64,000 nt of DNA from Bradyrhizobium sp. SK17 (lineage in GTDB: Bacteria; Pseudomonadota; Alphaproteobacteria; Rhizobiales; Xanthobacteraceae). Where the stretch lies: contig NZ_CP025113.1 in assembly GCF_002831585.1 (NCBI RefSeq), forward strand, positions 7,331,001 through 7,395,000, in the 5' to 3' direction. Below are positions 36,474-44,349 of this stretch, piece by piece. Below the pieces are notes generated by a model. It was not told the DNA's origin. It was given only the letters and a program-made list of their open reading frames with translations, and ran no database searches. How positions within the stretch are numbered: position 1 is the stretch's first letter; each line of letters starts with the position of its first letter. The translations under genes and the position numbers were made by a program.

Positions 36474-36554
36474 ATGGCCTGGAAAGCACCGAAGATCGTC
36501 GAAGTGTCGGTCGGCATGGAAATCAACATGTATATGTGCGCGACCCGCAAGTAA
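36474..36554 (+). CDS. pqqA: PQQ precursor peptide PqqA
   Basis: The ribosomally made 26-residue peptide that is cut and crosslinked to make pyrroloquinoline quinone. Residues read MAWKAPKIVEVSVGMEINMY then MCATRK. Glu16 and Tyr20, the two residues joined by PqqE and forming the PQQ skeleton, are spaced E-x3-Y as required. A strong AAGGAG ribosome site lies 7 bp upstream. It is too short for ordinary gene callers. A stem-loop lies on each side (leader and pqqA-pqqB gap). Confidence 0.97.
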   Translation: MAWKAPKIVEVSVGMEINMYMCATRK

Positions 36555-36590
36555 GCGGCAGCGCCCTATACACGTTTAGCGTTTTAGCGC

Positions 36591-36655
36591 AGGTGGACAT
36601 CCGGGCGTAACATGTTCCCGTGCACGGGGGCGTGTTTCAAATCCGGAGTCCACCT
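36591..36655 (+). promoter_or_regulatory. Stem-loop in the pqqA-pqqB gap
   Basis: AGGTGGACATCCGG (36591-36604) pairs with CCGGAGTCCACCT (36643-36655), with one bulged base. Inside, the perfect palindrome CCCGTGCACGGG (36617-36628) and flanking AACATG/CGTGTT extend the structure. No T-run follows, so a processing or partial-attenuation role that keeps pqqA mRNA in excess is more likely than full termination. Confidence 0.65.
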
Positions 36656-36730
36656 CGTAACGTTTCTGGGCCTCGTTAGTTTTTGGGCCTCGGTTTTGTG
36701 TCCGCGTTCAACGTCTCCAGGGGACGGATC

Positions 36731-37660
36731 ATGCTGCGTGTCGTCGTCCTGGGTGCCGCGGCGGGTGGCGGCGTTCCGCAGTGGAATTGCGGCTGTGCCG
36801 TGTGCAGGACGGCGCGAAGCGACCATCCCGAATTGCAGAGCACGCAAGCTTCGATCGCCGTCAGCGGCGATGGCGCGCATTGGTTCCTGGTCAACGCCTC
36901 GCCCGATCTCCGCCAGCAATTGATCGCGACGCCGCAGCTGCATCCGAAGCCTGGCGCGCTGCGCCATAGCCCGATCGCGGGCGTCATCCTCACCAATGGC
37001 GAGATCGATGCGGTCGCAGGCCTGCTGTCGATGCGCGAGGGCTCGCCGTTTGCGATCTACGCCCATCAGCGGGTGCTGGCGATCCTGCGCTCCAACAGCA
37101 TCTTCAACGTGCTGAGCGAGAAGAACGTCGCCCGCCTGCCGATCGCGGTCGACCGGGCCTTCGAGCCCACCCTGCCCGATGGATCGCCGTCGGGGCTCGA
37201 GGTGCTGCCGTTCGAGGTTCCCGGCAAGGGTGCATGGTATCTCGAGGGCAAGGCCCACCCGGCAGGCGCCGACGGCGTCGGCGACACGCTCGGCCTGCGT
37301 ATTGCGGACAAGCGCAGCGGCAAATATTTCTACTTCCTGGCCGCCTGCGCCCGGGTGACCGACGATCTCAAGGCGCGGCTCAAGGACGCGCCGCTGGTGT
37401 TCTTCGACGGCACCGTATGGCGCGACGACGAGCTGATCGCGGCGGGGCTTGGCAACAAGACCGGCCAGGGCATGGGACATATCGCGATGTCGGGCGATCA
37501 GGGTGCGATCGCCAGCCTCGCCGGTCTCGACATCGGACGAAAAGTGTTTTTGCATATCAACAACTCCAACCCGGCGCTGCTTGGGACCTCGGCCGAGCGC
37601 AAGACGGCCGAACAGGCGGGCTGGCAGATTCCTTCAGACGGAACGGAGATCGTGCTGTGA
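36731..37660 (+). CDS. pqqB: PqqB, metallo-beta-lactamase-fold hydroxylase of PQQ synthesis
   Basis: A 309-residue protein with the PqqB start MLRVVVLGAAAGGGVPQWNC and the Cys pair CGCAVC that binds structural metal. The fold is metallo-beta-lactamase-like, with ILTNGEIDAVAGLLSMREG where classical members carry H-x-H-x-D-H; PqqB is known to lack or vary that motif. It is thought to hydroxylate the Glu-Tyr intermediate before PqqC. GGGGACGG precedes the ATG at 36731. Its TGA overlaps the pqqC start. Confidence 0.96.
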   Translation: MLRVVVLGAAAGGGVPQWNCGCAVCRTARSDHPELQSTQASIAVSGDGAHWFLVNASPDLRQQLIATPQLHPKPGALRHSPIAGVILTNGEIDAVAGLLSMREGSPFAIYAHQRVLAILRSNSIFNVLSEKNVARLPIAVDRAFEPTLPDGSPSGLEVLPFEVPGKGAWYLEGKAHPAGADGVGDTLGLRIADKRSGKYFYFLAACARVTDDLKARLKDAPLVFFDGTVWRDDELIAAGLGNKTGQGMGHIAMSGDQGAIASLAGLDIGRKVFLHINNSNPALLGTSAERKTAEQAGWQIPSDGTEIVL

Positions 37661-38436
37661 ATGTCGTGCCCACAAGCGGAATGACCGCGCTCTCGATCGG
37701 CAAGGGCATCACGCTCGACAGCGCCGAGGCGATGGAGGCTGTGCTGCGCCAGATCGGCGCGACGCGCTACCACAGCCTGCACCCGTTCCACCGCCTGCTG
37801 CACGGCGGCAAGCTCAACAAGGGCCAGGTCCAGGCCTGGGCACTGAACCGCTACTACTACCAGAGCACGATCCCGCTGAAGGACGCGATGGTGATCTCGC
37901 GCTTCCGCGACCGCAACACGCGGATCGAGTGGCGCCATCGCATCGAGGATCACGATGGCGATCTCGGCACTGAAGGCGGCATCGAGCGCTGGCTCAAGCT
38001 CACCGAAGGCCTCGGCCTCGACACGGCCTACGTCGAGTCCACCGAAGGCATCCTGCCGGCGACGCGCTTCGCCGTGGAGGCCTATGTGCATTTCTGCCGC
38101 GACCGCACGCCGCTGGAGGCGATCGCCTCGTCGTTGACGGAATTGTTCGCGCCGAACCTGCACGAGGAGCGCATCTCGGGGATGCTGAAGCATTACGACT
38201 TCGTCAACCCCGACATCATGAGCTATTTCAGCCGCCGCCTGACCCAGGCGCCGCGCGACGCCGGCTTCGCGCTCGACTACGTCAGGCAGCATGCGAAGAC
38301 GCCGGCCGAGCGCGAGGCTGTGTGCAACGCGCTGATCTTCAAGACCAACGTGCTCTGGGTGCAGCTCGACGCGCTGTATCACGCCTATGTCGACGGCCAG
38401 ATTCCGCCCGGCGCCTTCGTGCCGAAGGCGAGTTAG
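37657..38436 (+). CDS. pqqC: PqqC, pyrroloquinoline-quinone synthase
   Basis: The cofactorless oxidase that performs the final ring closure and eight-electron oxidation. All-helical TenA/HO-like fold: QIGATRYHSLHPFHRLLHGG, LNKGQVQAWALNRYYYQSTI, then RIEWRHRIEDHDGDLGTEGG and VEAYVHFCRDR with the oxygen-pocket His, Tyr and Arg residues. The GTG at 37657 overlaps the pqqB stop (GTGA) and has GGAGAT upstream, giving 259 residues; the ATG at 37681 would give the classical 251. Confidence 0.96.
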   Translation: MNVVPTSGMTALSIGKGITLDSAEAMEAVLRQIGATRYHSLHPFHRLLHGGKLNKGQVQAWALNRYYYQSTIPLKDAMVISRFRDRNTRIEWRHRIEDHDGDLGTEGGIERWLKLTEGLGLDTAYVESTEGILPATRFAVEAYVHFCRDRTPLEAIASSLTELFAPNLHEERISGMLKHYDFVNPDIMSYFSRRLTQAPRDAGFALDYVRQHAKTPAEREAVCNALIFKTNVLWVQLDALYHAYVDGQIPPGAFVPKAS

Positions 38437-38446
38437 GGATACGATC

Positions 38447-38755
38447 ATGGCGAGCCGCAACATCAGCGTCAGCGAGACCAGCCGGCCGAAATTGCCGCGC
38501 CATGCCAAGCTGAAATTCGACGAGACGCGGCAGGTCTGGGTGATCCTGGCGCCGGAGCGCGTGCTGGCACCGGATGAAATCGCGGTCGAGGTGCTGCATC
38601 TCTGCGACGGCGTCCGCAGCGTCGCCGAGATGGTCGACCAGCTCGCGGAAAAATACGCCGCGCCGCGCGAGGCGATCGCAACCGACGTGATCGCGATGCT
38701 GCAAGACCTGGCCGACAAGGGCTTCCTCACCGAAGCGCGCGAGAGCACGGCATGA
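38447..38755 (+). CDS. pqqD: PqqD, PqqA-binding chaperone
   Basis: A 102-residue RiPP-recognition-element protein that binds PqqA and presents it to PqqE. Typical segments are RPKLPRHAKLKFDETRQVWV, LAPERVLAPDEIAVEVLHLC and IAMLQDLADKGFL. The start at 38447 follows AGGGA. Its TGA overlaps the pqqE ATG. Confidence 0.95.
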   Translation: MASRNISVSETSRPKLPRHAKLKFDETRQVWVILAPERVLAPDEIAVEVLHLCDGVRSVAEMVDQLAEKYAAPREAIATDVIAMLQDLADKGFLTEARESTA

Positions 38756-39972
38756 CTGACACGCTCGCCGACAACAAGACAATGACAGCAGGCCCGACCG
38801 ACGGGCTCGCGGTGCTGGAGCAAACGCGCTCCGCGGCCGAGACCTACGGCATCCCGCTCGCGGTGCTGCTCGAGGTCACCCATCGTTGCCCGCTGCAATG
38901 CCCGTATTGCTCCAATCCGGTCGAGCTCGACCGCGGTTCGACCGAGCTCACTACGGACGAGTGGAAGAAGGTGCTGAGCGAGCTCGCCGAGCTCGGCGTG
39001 CTGCAAGTCCATTTCTCCGGCGGCGAGCCGACCGCGCGCAAGGACATCGTCGAGCTGGTGCAGCATGCGAGCGATGTCGGGCTGTATTCCAACCTGATCA
39101 CCTCGGCCGTGCTGCTGACCAGGGACAAGCTGTCGGCGCTGGCCGATGCCGGGCTCAGCCATGTCCAGATCAGCTTCCAGGGCAACGAGCCCGAGGTCGC
39201 CGATCGCGTCGCCGGCCTGAAGGACGCGCACAGCAAGAAGCTCGAGGTCGCGAAATGGACCCGCGAGCTGGAATTGCCGCTCACGGTGAACGCCGTGATG
39301 CACCGGCAGAACCTGCATCAGTTGCCCGACATCATCCGGATGGCGGTCGACCTCGACGCCGACCGGCTCGAAGTCGCCAACGTGCAGTATTACGGCTGGG
39401 CGCTGAAGAACCGCGCCGCGCTGATGCCGACGATCGAGCAGATCGAGGAGACCAGCCGGATCGTCGAGGAGGCGCAGGCGCGCCTGAAGGGCACGCTGGC
39501 GATCGACTATGTGGTGCCGGACTATTACGCGCTGCGGCCGAAGAAATGCATGGGCGGCTGGGGCCGCCAGTTCTTCAACATCTCGCCGGCCGGCAAGGTG
39601 CTGCCGTGCCATGCGGCCGAGAGCATCACCGGGCTCGAATTCGAATCCGTGCGCTCGAACCATTCGATCGCCTGGATCTGGCAGAATTCGGAAGCCTTCA
39701 ACCGTTATCGCGGCACCGGCTGGATGCCGGAGCCGTGCAAATCCTGCGAATTCCGCGAGGTCGATTTCGGCGGCTGCCGCTGCCAGGCCTTTGCGCTGAC
39801 CGGAAATGCCGGCAACACCGATCCGGCCTGCGCGCTGTCGCCGCGGCACGAGGAGATTTTCAAGCAGGCCGAGCGGGAAGCCGCCGGCACGCAGAACCGT
39901 TTCCTGTATCGCAACTTCGCCGGCGGCACGCTGGAGACGGACCAACACCAGGACAATCGCAATGGCGCCTGA
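38752..39972 (+). CDS. pqqE: PqqE, radical SAM enzyme of PQQ synthesis
   Basis: PqqE makes the carbon-carbon bond between Glu16 and Tyr20 of PqqA. The 406-residue protein has Cys46-x3-Cys50-x2-Cys53 (RCPLQCPYCSNP) for the radical SAM cluster, VHFSGGEPTARKDI for SAM binding, and a Cys-rich C-terminal SPASM region (KKCMGGWGRQFF, LPCHAAE, PCKSCEFREVDFGGCRCQ) for the auxiliary clusters. It overlaps pqqD by 4 bp and the next gene by 11 bp. Confidence 0.97.
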   Translation: MTDTLADNKTMTAGPTDGLAVLEQTRSAAETYGIPLAVLLEVTHRCPLQCPYCSNPVELDRGSTELTTDEWKKVLSELAELGVLQVHFSGGEPTARKDIVELVQHASDVGLYSNLITSAVLLTRDKLSALADAGLSHVQISFQGNEPEVADRVAGLKDAHSKKLEVAKWTRELELPLTVNAVMHRQNLHQLPDIIRMAVDLDADRLEVANVQYYGWALKNRAALMPTIEQIEETSRIVEEAQARLKGTLAIDYVVPDYYALRPKKCMGGWGRQFFNISPAGKVLPCHAAESITGLEFESVRSNHSIAWIWQNSEAFNRYRGTGWMPEPCKSCEFREVDFGGCRCQAFALTGNAGNTDPACALSPRHEEIFKQAEREAAGTQNRFLYRNFAGGTLETDQHQDNRNGA

Positions 39973-40936
39973 CGCCGACGCCGGCAAGGCCGCCCGACGC
40001 GCCGATCCCTTTGCTCCCCTGACGTCGGAATGGCTCGATGTCGGCGACGGCCACAACCTGCACGTCGAGAGCGTCGGGCGCGAGGGCGGCATCCCCGCGG
40101 TCTATCTGCATGGCGGCCCAGGCAGCGGCTGCCAGCCCGATCATCGCCGCCTGTTCGATCCCGAGCGCTTCCATGCGGTGCTGTTCGACCAGCGCGGCTG
40201 CGGCCGCAGCCGGCCGAAGGGCAGCCGCGACCACAACACGACGCAGCATCTGATCGCCGACATGGAGAAGATCCGCGAGCGGTTCGGCTTCGCGCGCTGG
40301 GTGGTGGTCGGCGGTTCCTGGGGCGCGACCTTGGCGCTGGCCTATGCGCAGGCCCACCCCGAGCGCGTCAGTGGCTTGGTGCTGCGCGCGACGTTTCTCG
40401 GCACGGCCGAGGAGCTGGAGGACGTCTTCCTGCGCGCCTTGCCGCGCTTCTATCCCAGGCTTTACGAGGACTTCCTGAACTTCCTGCCGGCCGACGAGCG
40501 CGCATCGCCGCTGGCCGCCTATTATCGCCGCATCCTTTCCCCCGACGCAGCCGTGCATGTGCCGGCCGCGCGCGCCTGGCACGACACCGAACGCACGCTG
40601 TCGGAGCATACGCCGAAGCAGACCCGGCTCGACCCGGCGAACACGACCGGCGCCCTGCCCTCGACACCGTTCATGGAGGCGCATTACTTCGCCAACAATT
40701 GCTTCATGCGGCCGCACCAACTGATGGAGGACGCCGGCAAGCTCGTCGGCATTCCCGGCATCATCGTGCAGGGCCGTTACGACCTGCTGTGCCCGCCCGC
40801 GACCTCACATGCGCTCGCCGCGCGCTGGCCGGGCAGCGAGGTCCGCATCATCGATGGCGCCGGCCACATCCTCTACGACCCCGGCATCCGCAACGCTGTG
40901 ATGAAGGCGATCGCCGATCTGGCGGCCAGGCAATGA
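39962..40936 (+). CDS. pip: Alpha/beta hydrolase, proline iminopeptidase (S33) type
   Basis: A 324-residue cytosolic S33 peptidase-like enzyme, which would remove N-terminal proline or other small residues from peptides. The triad is Ser119 (VVGGSWGATLAL), Asp274 (GRYDLLCP) and His302 (DGAGHILYD), with HGGPGSGC forming the oxyanion hole. It overlaps the end of pqqE by 11 bp and so is cotranscribed with the pqq genes. No PqqF-type zinc protease gene is visible here, making a role in processing PqqA-derived peptide worth testing. A decayed copy of part of it lies at 41932. Confidence 0.92.
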   Translation: MAPDADAGKAARRADPFAPLTSEWLDVGDGHNLHVESVGREGGIPAVYLHGGPGSGCQPDHRRLFDPERFHAVLFDQRGCGRSRPKGSRDHNTTQHLIADMEKIRERFGFARWVVVGGSWGATLALAYAQAHPERVSGLVLRATFLGTAEELEDVFLRALPRFYPRLYEDFLNFLPADERASPLAAYYRRILSPDAAVHVPAARAWHDTERTLSEHTPKQTRLDPANTTGALPSTPFMEAHYFANNCFMRPHQLMEDAGKLVGIPGIIVQGRYDLLCPPATSHALAARWPGSEVRIIDGAGHILYDPGIRNAVMKAIADLAARQ

Positions 40937-40967
40937 CCAGGGCGCCCGGACCGACGGCCGACGCCGC

Positions 40968-41675
40968 CTATGCCGGCAGCACGATCACCTTGGTCTTGAC
41001 GGGCGTCCGCGCATAGAGGTCGAGCATGTCCTGGCTGAGGAGGCCGGTACAGCCACTCGTAATGCCGTTCCCGATCGTTTCGGGGTCGCTGGTGCTATAG
41101 ATCGTGTAGAGCGTGTACACCCCGTTTTGATAGAGGTAGAGCACGCGGGCACCGAGTGGATTGTCGAGACCTCCCGGCATGCCACGCGCATATTTGCCCG
41201 CCTCCGGCTGGCGCGCGATCATCTCCTTGGGCGGCGTCCAGGTCGGCCATTCGGCCTTGCGCCCGACATAGGCATCGCCGCTCCACCTGAAACCATCGCG
41301 GCCGACATTGGCGCCATAGCGGGTCGCGTTTCCATCGCCTTCGATGCGGTAGACATAGTATTTGCCGGGATCGACGATGATCGTACCGGGCGCCTCAGCG
41401 CTGTCGTACTTCACTGTCTTGCGGAAATATTTCGGATCGACCTTGCTGACATCGACCGCAGGGATCGGGAATTTCTCGTCGGGCACGGGCCCGTAGATTT
41501 TCTGCGCCTCGGCCAGGCTCATGTAGTCGGATGCGCAACCGGAGAGGCCCAGCGCGGCGAGACCGGCAGCGGAGCCGAACAGAAACGCCCGGCGGTTGAC
41601 AGGCCGCGAGCGATGACCAGGCAGAGCCCCTTCCCCCATCGCGCCGGCGTCGGCAATTCCACGGTCCATCAACAT
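40968..41675 (-). CDS. L,D-transpeptidase (YkuD)-family lipoprotein with altered active site
   Basis: An exported YkuD-fold protein of about 235 residues. A twin-arginine motif (NRRAFLFGS) with hydrophobic AAGLAALG and lipobox LSGC suggest a Tat-exported lipoprotein. The domain is recognisable by PGTIIVDPGKYYVYRI, YARGMPGGLDNPLGARVLYL and the closing VLPA strand. The Cys of TSGCTG is kept, but the usual IHG is IYS and the Arg after the Cys (SGCIR) is Gly. The start is uncertain: ATG 41675, 41669 or 41639. Probably a diverged, possibly inactive, peptidoglycan crosslinking paralogue. Confidence 0.82.
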   Translation of the reverse strand: MLMDRGIADAGAMGEGALPGHRSRPVNRRAFLFGSAAGLAALGLSGCASDYMSLAEAQKIYGPVPDEKFPIPAVDVSKVDPKYFRKTVKYDSAEAPGTIIVDPGKYYVYRIEGDGNATRYGANVGRDGFRWSGDAYVGRKAEWPTWTPPKEMIARQPEAGKYARGMPGGLDNPLGARVLYLYQNGVYTLYTIYSTSDPETIGNGITSGCTGLLSQDMLDLYARTPVKTKVIVLPA

Positions 41676-41931
41676 GATGTCGGATTTCCCCTTGTCCCCG
41701 TTGTATGCCCGGACGAGACTTTGCCATACCGCAGGAAGGTGGAGAAAACGTTCTTCGTCAGTTGCGGTTGAAATCTCCTTGACCAATAGACGGCTCTGTG
41801 AAACTCGCCCGAGAACAATATAAGAACGCGCTTCTTGCGATACGGCGGACCTGACTGCGCCAATACGTTTGATGGTGCCGGCGGCGACGATCTGATCGCC
41901 AATCCGAACCTGCTACCCGCGCATTGGCTCT

Positions 41932-42000
41932 GGCACGCACGACTTCGCCAGCAATCGCTTCATGCGACCTCACCAATTGATGGACGAAACCGGCAGCAGG
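41932..42000 (+). pseudogene. Fragment of a duplicated proline iminopeptidase gene
   Basis: Translated from 41932 the frame reads GTHDFASNRFMRPHQLMDET then GSR. It matches residues ~240-259 of the iminopeptidase 1.3 kb upstream (HYFANNCFMRPHQLMEDAGK); about four fifths of the bases agree over 60 positions. The homology ends at the palindromic element starting at 41995. Upstream, the sequence loses similarity within a few codons, so this is a decayed remnant. Confidence 0.75.
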
Positions 42001-42092
42001 TAGCCCGCATGAGCGAAGCGATATGCGGGACTTGCCTTGCGAGTTGCGCGTCGATCCCGGATGTCGCTTCGCTCATCCGGGCTACGCTTGCT
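41995..42092. repeat. 95-bp palindromic element, copy 1
   Basis: The element begins AGCA(A)GTAGCCCGCATGAG, contains CGAAGCGATATGCGGGA and GGATGTCGCTTCGCTCATCC, and ends GGGCTACGCTTGCT. The ends form imperfect terminal inverted repeats (AGCAAG-TAGCCCG with CGGGCTACGCTTGCT). It abuts the iminopeptidase remnant. Confidence 0.92.
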
Positions 42093-42316
42093 GAAGTCCG
42101 GCCTGTCCGTCGGCATGTCGGCGAGTTGGGTTTGATTGGAGTTCCCGAACACAAGGCTTCCTGGTGCGACGAGGTCATCGATGGCTCGAACCTCGATACG
42201 ACCGCCCGACCCAGGGATTCGTTGCAACCCTCAGTAGCGAGCTTCGGAATTTTCGGTTAGGTATTAAGATGTGGTACACATTGGGACGGCCCGTCCGTCC
42301 TTGGAAGGACATGGTC

Positions 42317-42880
42317 ATGAGAATGTCGTCACGTGTTGTCGCGCCCTCAGCCGTCGCTTTCTTCTCGGTCGCCGCGTTGCTTTGCAGCCCGGCATCGTCG
42401 CAAACCGCACCAAGCACCGCCCCGCTTCCGAGCATCTCGGTCGAAGCCCCGAAGCACGTGGCAAGGCCAAGCCGACCCGAGCGGGTGGCACACGCGGTGG
42501 TGTCTCGCCGCAGCTCGTCGGTCCGTCAGACGCCATCGGTCGACGACGGCACGCCCACGGGTGGATCAGGCCCACCATTGGCCAGAATTGCCGCGCTGGA
42601 GAAGGTCGCCAGCAATTGCAACGGTGGTTGCGAGTCAAGCCTCCCCCACGGCGGCATGCCTTGGGTCGGGTGTAGCGAGTCGGCTGGAGGGTCACATGGA
42701 ATTGGAGCCTTCTCGATAACGTGCAGAGACAACCTCACCTACAAATCCTACGTGGACTGCGTCGAGACCAAAGTGTTCCTGGGCGAGTATCCAAATAAAG
42801 CCCGCTGGACTTGCAGCAGCCTGCAAATTGCCGGGAAGTTCAGAGTCGCCGAACTCAGGCGACCAAAGCGTCCGCACTAG
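42317..42880 (+). CDS. Exported Cys-rich protein of unknown function
   Basis: A 187-residue protein: signal peptide (SAVAFFSVAALLCSPASS, cleavage near SSQ), a disordered Pro/Arg/Ser-rich spacer, and a compact C-terminal part with six cysteines (SNCNGGCESSLPHGGM, WVGCSES, ITCRDN, YVDCVE, WTCSSL), likely disulfide-bonded in the periplasm. No family is recognised beyond similarity to rhizobial hypotheticals. The ATG at 42317 has GGAAGGA about 8 bp upstream; 42311 is an alternative. Confidence 0.75.
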   Translation: MRMSSRVVAPSAVAFFSVAALLCSPASSQTAPSTAPLPSISVEAPKHVARPSRPERVAHAVVSRRSSSVRQTPSVDDGTPTGGSGPPLARIAALEKVASNCNGGCESSLPHGGMPWVGCSESAGGSHGIGAFSITCRDNLTYKSYVDCVETKVFLGEYPNKARWTCSSLQIAGKFRVAELRRPKRPH

Positions 42881-42928
42881 CTAGAGCGGGACGAGTTCTG
42901 GCTGAAGCGGTTCGCTTGCTGCCTCGGT

Positions 42929-42959
42929 CCACCACCTCTCTCGAAGGGAGAGATGGTGG
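42929..42959. terminator. Hairpin after the Cys-rich protein gene
   Basis: CCACCACCTCTCTCGAAGGG then AGAGATGGTGG forms a 12-bp stem with a short loop, 48 bp past the stop codon. There is no T-run; it could be a terminator or a small repeat. Confidence 0.45.
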
Positions 42960-43117
42960 ACGCGCATGGTGCGTTTCATTTTCGGGGGTATTTTTGTTCC
43001 GGGGTACACTACTCAGAACGCCCGGCATATTCCCGCGTGTCGCCTGACGGTCAACCGATCCCTATCGCGCATCGGCAAGATCGACGCAATTGCCCCCCAG
43101 GGGCCATTCTCGACCGC

Positions 43118-43699
43118 ATGCTATTGAGAGAGAGACCGAAATCCTACGGCGAGAAAATCGTGGTGGAATCCCTTGAATTGTTGACCGAGCGGTTGCGGTT
43201 GAGGACGCCTCAAATCGATGATGCGGACGCAATCCAATCGATGGTGGCCGATCCACGTGTTGCACTCACCACCGCCTCGATCCCACATCCCTATCCAGAA
43301 GGCGGAGCTAAAGGCTTCATCCTGCATGTCCGAAAGTTGGCGAGCCGCGATAGACGCAATCTGGTGATCGTTCTTCGTGAGGGTAACGAGTTGATCGGAA
43401 TGGTGGGATATCAGACCAAGGACCTGGAGTCGGAGCTCGCTTACATGGTGTCTCCAATCCATTGGGGATTAGGATATGCCAGCGAAGCCTGTCGCGAGAT
43501 CATCGCCCACATCTTCAACGCTACGGAAGCCAAGGCAGTCGTTGCTCGGGCGATGGCTGACAACAAGGCTTCTGAAGCTGTACTGCGCAAGGCAGGCTTG
43601 CGATGGCAGCGCGAAATGCCCGTAGAGCTTCCAATACGATCCGGTACTTTCATAAGTTCATTTTGGCGCCTCTCTCGCGAGGAATTCCAAAACCATTGA
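43118..43699 (+). CDS. GNAT family N-acetyltransferase (RimJ/RimL type)
   Basis: An acetyltransferase of about 193 residues. LELLTERLRLRTPQIDDADA is the typical RimJ/RimL opening, ELIGMVGYQTKDLESELAYM forms beta-4, and GLGYASEACREIIAHIFNA is the acetyl-CoA pyrophosphate loop (motif A), followed by NKASEAVLRKAGL. The substrate is unknown; protein N-termini or an antibiotic are common in the family. The start is uncertain: ATG at 43118 or GTG at 43159/43162 just before VESLELL. It lies in the repeat-rich accessory patch. Confidence 0.85.
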   Translation: MLLRERPKSYGEKIVVESLELLTERLRLRTPQIDDADAIQSMVADPRVALTTASIPHPYPEGGAKGFILHVRKLASRDRRNLVIVLREGNELIGMVGYQTKDLESELAYMVSPIHWGLGYASEACREIIAHIFNATEAKAVVARAMADNKASEAVLRKAGLRWQREMPVELPIRSGTFISSFWRLSREEFQNH

Positions 43700-43719
43700 T
43701 GCGTATTGGTGCTTCCATC

Positions 43720-43816
43720 GCAAGTAGCCCGCATCAGCGAAGCGATATGCGGGAACTTCTCTGCGAGTTGCTCGTGGACCCCGGATATCGCTTCGCTCAT
43801 CCGGGCTACGCTTGCT
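43720..43816. repeat. 95-bp palindromic element, copy 2
   Basis: GCAAGTAGCCCGCATCAGCG to GGGCTACGCTTGCT, colinear with copy 1 and in the same orientation. It starts 20 bp after the acetyltransferase stop. Confidence 0.92.
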
Positions 43817-43906
43817 TACGATCCATTGCAGACCTCGCCTTGCGTTGGCCCGCGGGTCGCGTTCTACGAGACGATGGAACACCCGCTTTGTCGATGTGGA
43901 GATTAA

Positions 43907-44179
43907 ATGTCGCAAGAAACCATTGCAGCGGCTGGCAATACCGCGGTCCCGGCGTATCTCCTGCTCAGAGCACTTGGATACTCGGTCGATCGCATTGATC
44001 ATGACGGTGAGGAGCGCTGGATAGCGAAGCGAGGATCGCTTCAGCTTTTGGCCGATGACCCGCTTGAACTCTTGGGTCTTTGTTCGTTGCGGAGCGAGCG
44101 AGGTCTGTATTGGCAGGCAAGTGATAACGAAATCGACGAGTTTATGGCGCGGTTCTATCCGCCCGCCGCGGTGACATGA
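43907..44179 (+). CDS. Orphan hypothetical protein (90 aa)
   Basis: The product begins MSQETIAAAGNTAVPAYLLL and continues ALGYSVDRIDHDGEERWIAK, then DPLELLGLCSLRSERGLYW and DNEIDEFMARFYPP. The composition is that of a soluble protein; no family is recognised. A similar layout (a short acidic protein with a C-terminal E-I-x-x-F-M) is seen in some immunity-like proteins, but that is weak. The reading direction suits its neighbours. Confidence 0.6.
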   Translation: MSQETIAAAGNTAVPAYLLLRALGYSVDRIDHDGEERWIAKRGSLQLLADDPLELLGLCSLRSERGLYWQASDNEIDEFMARFYPPAAVT

Positions 44180-44349
44180 TCATGCACATACACAATGGTT
44201 GCATGTGGCCCATAGCTGACGATCTGCGTAATAATCGGAAAGGTCGCCTTTTCGAGGTGAACGGGAAATCTCGCGGCTCGCCCGCCATGATCGGCTCTTG
44301 ACCCGAAGCGGAAATCGAACGGACGCTTGATCTCCACAACGATCTGTAA

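Noticed and set aside
37498..40092. 864-codon open frame on the minus strand opposite pqqC-pqqE
   Set aside because: It is antisense to five well-supported pqq genes, has no family features and reflects high-G+C third-position bias.
44155..44337. 60-codon minus-strand frame (PIITQIVSYGPHATIVYVHD region)
   Set aside because: The C-terminal half looks protein-like but there is no clear ribosome site and it overlaps the end of the 43907 gene; possibly a decayed fragment, not called.
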